NCBI GenBank assembly: GCA_022712075.1
Contig: JALAHE010000133.1
Location: forward strand, 1-6,683
Direction of reading: 5' to 3'
Origin: Galactobacter sp.
Lineage (GTDB): Bacteria > Actinomycetota > Actinomycetes > Actinomycetales > Micrococcaceae
DNA: 6,683 nucleotides
The position numbers and the translations under genes are program-made. Of the stretch, positions 1 to 6,683 are shown in pieces. The notes beneath the pieces were generated by a model. That model was not told the DNA's origin and did not search any database. It saw only the letters and a program-made list of their open reading frames with translations. The stretch's first letter is position 1. Each line of letters opens with the position of its first letter.

Positions 1-1436
1 ACTTCCACGACGGCACGGCCTGCAATGCCTCGGCCGTCGCCACCAATCTGCGCCGCTGGATCGCCCTCGGCGGATCGAGCGAGCCCTCCGTGGCCGCCGT
101 CTCGACGCTCTTCGATTCCCTCGCGGACCCCGACGAGCGCAAGGCCACCCCGGCCCCGGCATACACCGATCCCACCCCGTCGGCCTCGGCGCAGGCCGAC
201 GACGAGCAGCCCCTCAGCCAGGACCCAGCTCCCACACCGGACACCAAGCAGCCGGATCCCTTGGGCGAGCCCACCGCGCTTGTCGATTCCCCCGTCGCCT
301 CCGTGAGCGCCGAGAGCGAGTTCACGGTCCGCCTCGTCCTGACCAGGCGCATCACGCCGCTCATTCAGGCGCTCACGCACCCGTGCTTTTCGATCGTCTC
401 CCCCGCGCAGCTCAAGAGCGCCGGGGCCCTCGAGGGGCGCGCCGGCGGCGACGCCCTCCGCCGTGCCGACGCCGGCACCGGCTCCTTCCGCCCCAGCGAG
501 GACGGCGGGTCCATCCTGCTGCGGGCCGTCAAGGACCACTTCCTCGGCACCCCGGCCGTGGATGAGGTGCGGCTGACACCGCAGGCCTCGGCCACGCGCC
601 GGGCCTGGGAGCTCGTGCAAGGCACGTGTGACGGCTTCGACCTCGTGACGGTCGACACCCTGAAGTCCCTCGCCCAGGACACGCAGCAGGTGCTGCAGCG
701 CGACCCGTTCTCCGTTGCCTACCTGGGCATGAACCAGGCAAACCCCTGGCTCGCCGACGAGCGCGTGCGCCGCGCCATCGCCCACGCGATCGACAAGAAC
801 GGCCTCATCGACGGCCTCTACATCACCGGCACCAAGTCGGCCGCCTCGCCGCTGCCCCCGTCGCTCGGCGTGGCCGAGTCCGGTTCCGCCTACGGCCACG
901 ACCAGGCCAAGGCCAAGCGCCTCCTCGCGGAGGCCGGCTACAAGGGCGAGGCCATCGAGTTCCTCTACCCGACCAGGGTGGCCCGTCCCTACCTGGCCCT
1001 GCCCGAGCGGGTCTTCGCCGCCGTGTCCGGCCAGCTCGGCGCCGTGGGCATCACCATCAACCCCGTCGGCATCCCGTGGGACGAGGGGTACTACGAGGCG
1101 GTGCAGTCGGGCAAACACCACGGCCTGCATCTCCTGGGGATTCAGGGCACCTATCGGGACCCCGAGAACTTCATCGGTCGCCTCTTCGCCCGGGAGACGG
1201 CGCAGCTGAACTTCGATTCGCCCGAGGTGCGCCGCCGCGTGCGTGCAGCGCGCGCCCTGCCGGCCGGTGAGGAACGTACGGCCGCGTACGCGGACAGCGG
1301 GGAGTTGGTCACGGGCGCCGCCCCGCTGCTCCCCCTCGTCTACCCCATCTCCGCCCTCGCGGTGGCCCCGCGAGTGAGCTCCTACCCCACCAGCCCGGTG
1401 CTCGACGAGCCCCTGCGCTCCGTGACCCTGGCCTAG
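1..1436 (+). CDS. ABC transporter substrate-binding protein, family 5 (peptide/nickel type), 5' truncated by window edge
   Basis: This is the extracytoplasmic solute-binding component of an ABC importer, of the DppA/OppA-like SBP_bac_5 family, which usually captures peptides, sometimes nickel or sugars, for a membrane permease. The frame is open from base 3 and 477 residues are visible. The first visible residues, FHDGTACNASAVATNLRRW, match the family block FHDG-pfnA-DV--sl-R, so I take the gene to begin upstream; about 100 residues, including the signal peptide and lipobox, should be missing. Later family blocks are in order: a strand plus SIVSP near residues 118-133, GTGSF (family GTGPF), YLGMN followed by VRRAIAHAIDKNGLI (family VRqAiayAidr), and AKAKRLLAEAGY. 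The C-terminal half keeps the family pattern to the stop. A Pro/Ala/Asp/Thr-rich stretch at about residues 44-104 is longer and less conserved than expected. The substrate cannot be told. The permease and ATPase genes are not in the window. An internal GTG at base 90 is not a believable start because conserved residues precede it. Confidence 0.88.
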   Translation, partial: FHDGTACNASAVATNLRRWIALGGSSEPSVAAVSTLFDSLADPDERKATPAPAYTDPTPSASAQADDEQPLSQDPAPTPDTKQPDPLGEPTALVDSPVASVSAESEFTVRLVLTRRITPLIQALTHPCFSIVSPAQLKSAGALEGRAGGDALRRADAGTGSFRPSEDGGSILLRAVKDHFLGTPAVDEVRLTPQASATRRAWELVQGTCDGFDLVTVDTLKSLAQDTQQVLQRDPFSVAYLGMNQANPWLADERVRRAIAHAIDKNGLIDGLYITGTKSAASPLPPSLGVAESGSAYGHDQAKAKRLLAEAGYKGEAIEFLYPTRVARPYLALPERVFAAVSGQLGAVGITINPVGIPWDEGYYEAVQSGKHHGLHLLGIQGTYRDPENFIGRLFARETAQLNFDSPEVRRRVRAARALPAGEERTAAYADSGELVTGAAPLLPLVYPISALAVAPRVSSYPTSPVLDEPLRSVTLA

Positions 1437-1446
1437 GAACGTTCCA

Positions 1447-1476
1447 GCGCGCCGTCGTGCACCCGCGGCGGCGTGT
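1447..1476 (+). terminator. GC-rich hairpin after the binding-protein gene, probable terminator
   Basis: Bases 1450-1459 pair with 1464-1473 across a 4-nt loop (CACC). This gives 10 continuous pairs of which two are G-U in the RNA; three further outer pairs, two of them G-U, extend it to 1447-1476. It starts 10 nt after the TAG stop. No U-run follows, which is common for actinobacterial terminator hairpins, so termination is inferred from position and stem strength. Confidence 0.5.
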
Positions 1477-1495
1477 TGCATGAGGCGCCACCGAT

Positions 1496-1525
1496 TTCAA
1501 GGGCACGCCCGCACGGCGGTAGCCT
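1496..1525 (+). promoter_or_regulatory. Possible promoter for mqo
   Basis: TAGCCT at 1520-1525 fits the TAnnnT form of -10 elements common in high-GC actinobacteria. A weak -35-like TTCAAG at 1496-1501 lies 18 nt upstream. Transcription would start near 1532, giving a leader of about 30 nt. TAGACA at 1534-1539 is an alternative -10 without a visible -35. Because the hairpin just upstream probably ends the previous transcript, a promoter somewhere in this gap is expected, but the exact site is a guess. Confidence 0.3.
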
Positions 1526-1553
1526 GGCCAAGATAGACATCCGCATCTGAGAT

Positions 1554-1557
1554 GGAG
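1554..1557 (+). promoter_or_regulatory. Ribosome-binding site of mqo
   Basis: GGAG lies 5 nt before the GTG at 1563. It supports that GTG as the start, together with an in-frame TGA at 1548-1550 that excludes any earlier start. Confidence 0.7.
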
Positions 1558-1562
1558 TCACT

Positions 1563-3041
1563 GTGTCCGCAGCTACCCCCACCCTCTCGCTCGACGTCGC
1601 GCTCGTCGGCGGGGGCATCATGAGCGCCACGCTTGGCACGCTCTTGCAGCAGATCGAACCCGGCTGGAGCATCGGCCTGTTCGAAAACCTCGAGGCCGCC
1701 GGCCTCGAGTCCTCCGGTCCGTGGAACAACGCCGGCACCGGCCACTCCGCGCTCTGCGAGCTCAACTACGCCCCGGCCGCGCCGGACGGAAGCGTCGACC
1801 CGAAGAAGTCCCTCGGGATCAACGAGCAGTTCCAGCTCACCCGCCAGTTCCTGGCCTGGAGCGTCAACCAGGGTCTCGTGAAGGACCCCAAGAGCTTCAT
1901 CCACCCGCTGCCGCACATGAGCTTCGTCACGGGCGAGGCGCACCAGCGTTACCTCAAGGCCCGCTACGAGTCGCTGAGCGCCCACACGCTCTTCGACACG
2001 ATGGAGTACACCGAGGACCTCGACCAGATCGCCGAATGGACCCCGCTCGTCGCCGAGGGCCGCACCCAGCGCACCGTCGCCGCGTCGCGCGTGGTGGGCG
2101 GCACGGACGTGGACTTCGGCTCGCTCTCCAAGCAGCTCGTTGACGGCCTGGCCGCCGGCGGCGCCGATGTGCGCTTCGGCCACCGCGTCACCAACCTGGT
2201 CAAGACCGGCTCGGGCTGGCGCCTGACGGTGAAGAACCACGCCACCGGCGAGAGCTTCGAGGTCGACGCCAAGTTCGTGTTCGTCGGCGCGGGCGGCGGC
2301 GCCCTGCCGCTGCTGCAGAAGTCCGGCATCGAGGAGATCAAGGGCTTCGGCGGCTTCCCGATCTCCGGCGTCTTCCTGCGCTCCACGAACGACGAGGTCG
2401 TGGCCCGCCACGAGGCGAAGGTCTACGGCCAGGCCGCCGTGGGTGCCCCGCCGATGTCGGTGCCCCACCTTGACACGCGCTACGTGGACGGCAAGAAGGC
2501 CCTCATGTTTGGCCCGTACGGCGGCTTCTCACCCAAGTTCCTGAAGACCGGCAAGCTGTGGGATCTCCCCGGCTCCGTCCGCCCCGGCAACCTCCTGCCG
2601 ATGCTCAACGTCGCCAAGGACAACCTGGACCTCGTGAAGTACCTCTTCACCGAGCTCACGGCCACGAACTCCAAGCGCATGAACGCGATGCGCGAGTACT
2701 ACCCGGCCGCGAACCCCGAGGACTGGGAGCTGATCACCGCCGGTCAGCGCGTGCAGGTCATCAAGAAGGATCCCAGGAAGGGCGGCGTGCTGCAGTTCGG
2801 CACCGAGGTCATCGCCTCGGCCGACGGCTCCATCTCCGGCCTGCTGGGCGCCTCGCCGGGCGCCTCGACCGCCACGCCGATCATGCTTGGCCTGCTCAAG
2901 CGCTGCTTCCCGAACCAGTACTCGGCCTGGGAGGACCAGCTCAAGGAGATCGTGCCGACGCTCGGCACCTCCCTCGATGAGAACGCCGACCTCTACCACG
3001 AGGTGAAGGCGAGCACGGATCAGGTCCTGAAGCTGGCCTGA
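1563..3041 (+). CDS. mqo: Malate:quinone oxidoreductase (FAD-dependent)
   Basis: Mqo (EC 1.1.5.4) is a peripheral membrane flavoprotein that oxidises malate to oxaloacetate and passes the electrons directly to the quinone pool, serving both the TCA cycle and the respiratory chain. The 492-residue protein is full length for the family. The N-terminal dinucleotide-binding fold shows [10 protein letters not shown] at residues 16-25, with the acidic residue after the second strand at E41. The Mqo signature [16 protein letters not shown] is at 54-69, followed by INEQFQ-TRQF and PHMSFV. The C-terminal FAD-contact block is GASPGAST at 429-436. The start is well fixed: the reading frame has a TGA at 1548, the GTG at 1563 has GGAG 5 nt upstream, and the next in-frame ATG (Met20) falls inside the FAD motif. 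No frameshift or missing block is seen. It appears to be its own transcription unit, with hairpins on both sides. NAD-dependent malate dehydrogenase is excluded by these motifs. Confidence 0.97.
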   Translation: MSAATPTLSLDVALVGGGIMSATLGTLLQQIEPGWSIGLFENLEAAGLESSGPWNNAGTGHSALCELNYAPAAPDGSVDPKKSLGINEQFQLTRQFLAWSVNQGLVKDPKSFIHPLPHMSFVTGEAHQRYLKARYESLSAHTLFDTMEYTEDLDQIAEWTPLVAEGRTQRTVAASRVVGGTDVDFGSLSKQLVDGLAAGGADVRFGHRVTNLVKTGSGWRLTVKNHATGESFEVDAKFVFVGAGGGALPLLQKSGIEEIKGFGGFPISGVFLRSTNDEVVARHEAKVYGQAAVGAPPMSVPHLDTRYVDGKKALMFGPYGGFSPKFLKTGKLWDLPGSVRPGNLLPMLNVAKDNLDLVKYLFTELTATNSKRMNAMREYYPAANPEDWELITAGQRVQVIKKDPRKGGVLQFGTEVIASADGSISGLLGASPGASTATPIMLGLLKRCFPNQYSAWEDQLKEIVPTLGTSLDENADLYHEVKASTDQVLKLA

Positions 3042-3051
3042 TTCACCCCTG

Positions 3052-3092
3052 CGACGCGACCGCGGACGAGCCCCTCGTCCGCGGTCGCGTCG
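3052..3092 (+). terminator. Perfect 19-bp inverted repeat, strong terminator of mqo
   Basis: Bases 3052-3070 are the exact reverse complement of 3074-3092, with a 3-nt loop (CCC). A G-U and a U-A pair can extend the stem to 3050-3094. It begins 10 nt after the mqo stop. Only a short weak T-containing stretch (TATCCT) follows, so it is an intrinsic-terminator-like hairpin without a proper U-tract. The stem could act in both directions, but both flanking genes point the same way. It should insulate the efflux gene from mqo transcription. Confidence 0.85.
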
Positions 3093-3127
3093 TATCCTCG
3101 AAAGTCCCGGCGCTCGCCAGCCAACCC

Positions 3128-3133
3128 TAGGAT
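3128..3133 (+). promoter_or_regulatory. -10-like TAGGAT overlapping a Shine-Dalgarno-like AGGA before the efflux gene
   Basis: TAGGAT at 3128-3133 fits the actinobacterial TAnnnT -10 form and ends 8 nt before the ATG at 3142. If used, transcription would begin at or within a few bases of the ATG, giving a leaderless or nearly leaderless mRNA. The same bases contain AGGA (3129-3132), 9 nt from the ATG, which could instead be the ribosome-binding site of a transcript started further upstream. No good -35 is seen at 16-19 nt spacing. The two readings exclude each other. Confidence 0.35.
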
Positions 3134-3141
3134 GACGGTTC

Positions 3142-6100
3142 ATGCACCTCCTCGCTCGCCTCTCGCTGCGCAACCGGGCACTCATCGTGCTCGTGTGCCT
3201 CTTCGTCTGCGTCTTCGGCGTCATCTCCATGACGCGCCTGAAGCAGGAACTGATCCCGAGCGTTGAGTTCCCGCAGCTCACGGTCATGGCCACCCAGCAG
3301 GGGGCGAGCCCCGCCGTCATGGACGAGCAGGTGGGCCGTCCGCTCGAGTCGGCGATGCAGGGCGTCGAGGGGCTGGAGTCCAGCACGTCGACCTCGAGCA
3401 CGGGCATGAGCGTCGTGGCCCTGACCTTCACCTACGGCACGGACCTTGACCGCGCGCGCAACCAGGTGGACCGCGCGATCTCCAACATCTCGCAGCTGCT
3501 GCCGGACGGCGTGCAGCCGAACACCTTCGCCGGCTCCGTCGCGGACATCCCGGTGGTGTACTACGCGGTCTCCGGAGAGGGAAGCCTGGCCGAGACGGCC
3601 GACAAGCTCAACGCCGATGTGGTCCCGGCCCTCAGCAAGCTCGACGGCGTGCGGGGCGTTGACGTCTCCGGCGCCGGCAGCCAGTACATCCGGATCACTC
3701 CCCACGAGGCCTCGGACGAGGAGCCCTTCGCCTCCCCCGCTGAGCTGCAGGCCGCCATCGCCAACGCCGGCCGGGCGGCGAGCCTCGGCTCCCTCACGGA
3801 CGGCTCGTACACGCTGCCGATCCAGACCAACGGCGCGCCGGCCTCCGTCGAGGAGCTGCGCAAACTGCCCGTCGCCACCCAGGGCGGCGGCACCTATCAG
3901 CTCGGCGAACTCGCCAAGGTCGAGGTGGCTGATAACCCGACCACCTCCATCACGCGCACCAACGGCAAGGAAACGCTCGCGCTGTCGGTGACGAAGACCC
4001 CCGATGCCGACACCGTGCGCGTCTCCGACGCCGTCCGCGACGCCCTCCCTGCCCTCGCCACCCAATCCGGCGCCACGTTCACGCTCGTGTTCGACCAGGC
4101 GCCGTCCATCACCAACGCCATCCACGACCTCACGGTCGAGGGCCTCATGGGCCTCGTCATGGCGATCGTGGTGATCCTGCTCTTCCTTCGCTCGCTGCGC
4201 CCCACGCTCGTCACGGCCATCTCCATCCCGCTCTCGCTGCTGGCGACCTTCATCGGTGTGTGGGCGTTTGGCTTCTCGCTCAACATGCTCACGCTCGGCG
4301 CGCTCACCATCTCCATCGGCCGCGTGGTCGACGACTCGATCGTGGTCATCGAGAACATCAAGCGACACCTGAGCTACGGCCAGCCCCGGGGCCGGGCGAT
4401 CATCGACGCCGTGCGCGAGGTGGCCGGCGCCATCACCGCCTCCACCCTGACCACCGTTGCCGTCTTCCTGCCCGTCGCCTTCGTTGGCGGCCTGGCCGGC
4501 GAGCTCTTCCGACCCTTCGCCCTCACGGTGGCCCTTGCCCTCATCGCCTCGCTCGTCGTGGCGCTGACGATCGTCCCCGTGCTCGCCTACTGGTTCCTGG
4601 CCGGCGCCTCCAAGGCGCGGGCCAAGCGCGAGGCGAAGCGGGCAGCCCAGGCCGCCTCCCAGCCGGGCGGGGCTTCACTGCCCGACGGCGCTGCCTCCTC
4701 CCAGCCCGGACCCACCCCGGCGGTCGAGGGCACCCAGCCCGACGCCGCGGCGTCGGGCACCGAGGCGCTGGCCCCCGTACCGGTGGCGGCCGCCTCGGCC
4801 GCTGCCACCGAACGGGCGGCCCGCGAGGCGGCCGAGGACGAGGAGAGTCGCTCCTGGCTGCAGCGGGGCTACGTGCCGGTGCTGCGCAAGACGCAGGCCC
4901 ACCCCGTCGTCACCCTCGTTGCCTCCGTGCTCATCCTCCTGGCGACCATCCCGCTGGCGCGGCTCATGAGCACCAACCTGCTTGGCGGCATGGGGCAGGA
5001 GGCCTTCAGCGGCACCCTGACCATGCCGACCGGCTCGTCGCTGCGCACCACCGACACCGCGGCCAAGCGCTACGAGGAGGTCCTGCGCTCGGTCGACGGC
5101 GTCAAGGACGTCCAGGTGAGCATGGGTCCCTCCGACTCCAACTTCGTCATGATGATGGGCCCCTCCTCCGCCGACACCGCGAGCTTCACGGCCACCACCG
5201 AGGAGGGTCGCGACGTGGAGCAGGTGCTCGCCGCGGCGCGCGAGGAGGTCGCCAAGCTCGACCTGGCGGGAGAGCTCGAGCTCGGCGCCACGCAGGGCGG
5301 CGGCTTCAGCTCCGACATCACGATCGACGTCAAGGCCGCCGATCCCGACGCGCTGGAGGCCGCCAACACGGCGGTGATGAAGGCCATGCAGGGCATCCAG
5401 GGAGCCGTCAGCGTCGAGTCGAACCTGACCTCGAAGCAGCCCCAGGTGCTCGTCACGGTGGATCGCGAGAAGGCGGCGCAGGCCGGGCTCTCCCAGGAGC
5501 AGATCGCCGCGCTCGTCAATGGCACCATCAACCCGCTCTCCGCTGGCCAGCTCACCTTTGGCTTCACCACCCTCGACGTGAAGATCGGCGACGGGACCCA
5601 GCTCAACGGCCTCACGCAGCTGCAGGACCTGGAGATCGTGACCCAGGGCGGCTCCGTGCCGCTCAAGGACTTCGCCACCATCAAGCGCGTGGACTCCGAG
5701 GTTTCAATCACCTCGCAGAACACCGATCGCGTCTCCACGGTGACGATCACTCCCAACGAGACGGCGCTCGGCACGGTGGCGGCGGAGGCCACCAAGCGCC
5801 TCGACGCGCTCACGCTGAAGGACGGCGCCACGGCCACCCTCGGCGGCGCCGCGACGCAGCAGGCCGAGTCGTTCCAGCAGCTGGGGCTGGCCCTCATCGC
5901 GGCCATCGCGATCGTCTACGTGATCATGGTCGCGACGTTCAAGTCGCTCATGCAGCCGCTCATCCTGCTCGTCTCGATCCCCTTCGCGGCGATCGGCTCC
6001 ATCGCGGCGCTGCTCATCACGGGCGTGCCGCTGGGCCTCGCCTCGCTCATCGGCATGCTCATGCTCGTGGGCATCGTGGTGACCAACGCGATCGTGCTCA

Positions 6101-6642
6101 TCGACCTCATCAACCAGTACCGCAAGCCGGGCCCCGGCCGGGCGGCCATGAGCCTCGACGAGGCGATCGAGCACGGTGCCCGCCGCCGCCTGCGCCCCAT
6201 TCTCATGACGGCGCTCGCGACGATCTTCGCCATGATCCCCATGGCGCTCGGCCTGACCGGCTCCGGCGGCTTCATCTCGCGGCCGCTCGCCGTGGTGGTG
6301 ATCGGCGGCCTCATCTCCTCGACGCTGCTCACCCTGATCCTGGTGCCGGTGCTCTACCGCCTCCTCGAGTCCCGCCGCGAGCGCAAGCGCCTCGCGGGCG
6401 AGGGCCCGGAGCCGGACGGACTCGACGACGCCTCGCTCGGCCTCGGCCCGGCCCCGGCCGGAGGGGGCGCGGCGGCGGGCGCCGCCGCCTCCGGCGACGC
6501 CGGCGCCGCCGAGGCGCTCGCTGCGCTGCAGGAGGCCTGGACAGGCACGATCGACCTGGCGACGGGGCTGCCCCGCCCCTCGCGTGGGCGGCACGCGGCC
6601 GAGCCGCCGACCTCCACCGACGGCGTGGTGCTTCCGCACTAG
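3142..6642 (+). CDS. RND-family efflux permease (AcrB/HAE1 superfamily, SwrC-like)
   Basis: This is an inner-membrane, proton-driven exporter of amphiphilic or toxic compounds; the substrate cannot be told. The 1166 residues show the RND two-fold plan: TM1 at about 13-33, a large extracytoplasmic domain at 34-333, TM2-TM6 at about 334-486, TM7 at about 588-608, a second extracytoplasmic domain at 610-912, and TM8-TM12 at about 914-1073. TM4 carries the proton-relay pair D397-D398 in GRVVDDSIVVIENI. In TM10 the motif is GIVVTNAIVLID, with T981 where AcrB has Lys940. Two parts are unusual: an Ala/Pro-rich cytoplasmic linker at about 490-570, and a low-complexity tail from about 1080. The start is certain, since an in-frame TGA lies at 3133-3135, 6 nt before the ATG, and TM1 follows at once. 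The length exceeds the usual 1030-1070 because of the linker and tail. No adaptor (membrane fusion) protein gene is visible on either side. MmpL proteins are less likely given the HAE1-type motifs. Confidence 0.93.
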   Translation: MHLLARLSLRNRALIVLVCLFVCVFGVISMTRLKQELIPSVEFPQLTVMATQQGASPAVMDEQVGRPLESAMQGVEGLESSTSTSSTGMSVVALTFTYGTDLDRARNQVDRAISNISQLLPDGVQPNTFAGSVADIPVVYYAVSGEGSLAETADKLNADVVPALSKLDGVRGVDVSGAGSQYIRITPHEASDEEPFASPAELQAAIANAGRAASLGSLTDGSYTLPIQTNGAPASVEELRKLPVATQGGGTYQLGELAKVEVADNPTTSITRTNGKETLALSVTKTPDADTVRVSDAVRDALPALATQSGATFTLVFDQAPSITNAIHDLTVEGLMGLVMAIVVILLFLRSLRPTLVTAISIPLSLLATFIGVWAFGFSLNMLTLGALTISIGRVVDDSIVVIENIKRHLSYGQPRGRAIIDAVREVAGAITASTLTTVAVFLPVAFVGGLAGELFRPFALTVALALIASLVVALTIVPVLAYWFLAGASKARAKREAKRAAQAASQPGGASLPDGAASSQPGPTPAVEGTQPDAAASGTEALAPVPVAAASAAATERAAREAAEDEESRSWLQRGYVPVLRKTQAHPVVTLVASVLILLATIPLARLMSTNLLGGMGQEAFSGTLTMPTGSSLRTTDTAAKRYEEVLRSVDGVKDVQVSMGPSDSNFVMMMGPSSADTASFTATTEEGRDVEQVLAAAREEVAKLDLAGELELGATQGGGFSSDITIDVKAADPDALEAANTAVMKAMQGIQGAVSVESNLTSKQPQVLVTVDREKAAQAGLSQEQIAALVNGTINPLSAGQLTFGFTTLDVKIGDGTQLNGLTQLQDLEIVTQGGSVPLKDFATIKRVDSEVSITSQNTDRVSTVTITPNETALGTVAAEATKRLDALTLKDGATATLGGAATQQAESFQQLGLALIAAIAIVYVIMVATFKSLMQPLILLVSIPFAAIGSIAALLITGVPLGLASLIGMLMLVGIVVTNAIVLIDLINQYRKPGPGRAAMSLDEAIEHGARRRLRPILMTALATIFAMIPMALGLTGSGGFISRPLAVVVIGGLISSTLLTLILVPVLYRLLESRRERKRLAGEGPEPDGLDDASLGLGPAPAGGGAAAGAAASGDAGAAEALAALQEAWTGTIDLATGLPRPSRGRHAAEPPTSTDGVVLPH

Positions 6643-6683
6643 GCCCGCGCTGCCCGCACACAGCGGCGCCCCGCCGCGCAACC
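6643..6683. other. Noncoding end of window after the efflux gene
   Basis: These 41 bases follow the TAG stop. A weak 5-bp stem (6648-6652 with 6661-6665, 8-nt loop) is possible, but too weak to call a terminator. The window ends before any next gene can be recognised. Confidence 0.4.

Noticed and set aside
1436..1445. 10-bp palindrome GGAACGTTCC overlapping the binding-protein stop codon
   Set aside because: Several 10-bp palindromes are expected by chance in a window of this size, and no second copy or promoter placement supports an operator.
1497..2468. Minus-strand open frame of 323 codons opposite mqo
   Set aside because: Same antisense effect of high third-position GC; the + strand encodes an unmistakable Mqo.
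3127..4368. Long open frame on the minus strand (413 codons) opposite the efflux gene
   Set aside because: Its product is highly charged and repetitive in Arg/Glu/Asp/His/Gly, as expected for the antisense of a GC-rich gene, and it spans the strong hairpin-to-start region. The + strand frame has clear RND motifs.
6648..6665. Small hairpin after the efflux gene
   Set aside because: Only 5 bp with an 8-nt loop and no U-tract; too weak to call a terminator.
5704..6681. Minus-strand open frame of 325 codons rich in Arg, Glu, Asp and His
   Set aside because: Antisense mirror of the RND TM8-TM12 and tail coding sequence; no domain or believable composition.
1..6683. A previously undescribed multi-gene system
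   Set aside because: All three genes belong to recognised families, hairpins separate them, and no uncharacterised gene, array or RNA structure linking them was found.

Overview
This 6.7 kb window is high-GC DNA (roughly two-thirds or more G+C, with strong G/C bias at third codon positions). It carries three same-strand genes separated by short intergenic regions, each containing a hairpin. The base composition, a GTG start, TAnnnT-type -10 candidates and the protein families (DppA-like solute-binding protein, Mqo of the corynebacterial/micrococcal kind, Gram-positive-type RND permease) suggest an actinobacterium, possibly Micrococcales. The genus cannot be read from the sequence alone.

Layout: (1) bases 1-1436 hold the 3' part of a family-5 (peptide/nickel-type) ABC transporter solute-binding protein gene whose start lies outside the window. 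It has a Pro/Ala/Asp-rich insertion in the binding domain. (2) Bases 1437-1562 hold a GC-rich hairpin just after the stop (probable terminator), a possible promoter and the ribosome-binding site of the next gene. (3) Bases 1563-3041 encode a complete malate:quinone oxidoreductase (mqo), starting at GTG. (4) Bases 3042-3141 hold a perfect 19-bp inverted repeat with a 3-nt loop (terminator), then a -10-like/Shine-Dalgarno element directly before the next start. (5) Bases 3142-6642 encode a complete 1166-residue RND efflux permease of the AcrB/HAE1 superfamily, subgroup like Bacillus SwrC, with a long Ala/Pro-rich cytoplasmic linker between its two halves and a disordered C-terminal tail. (6) Bases 6643-6683 are noncoding and show nothing firm.

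The hairpins after genes 1 and 2 indicate three mostly separate transcription units rather than one operon. The functions (nutrient uptake, feeding electrons from malate to the quinone pool, proton-driven export) do not form an obvious shared pathway. I found no mobile element, CRISPR array, tRNA or rRNA, and no convincing new multi-gene system. The points most worth a second look are the low-complexity insertions in both transport proteins, the RND permease without a visible adaptor partner and with Thr at the usual proton-relay Lys position, and the intergenic hairpins.
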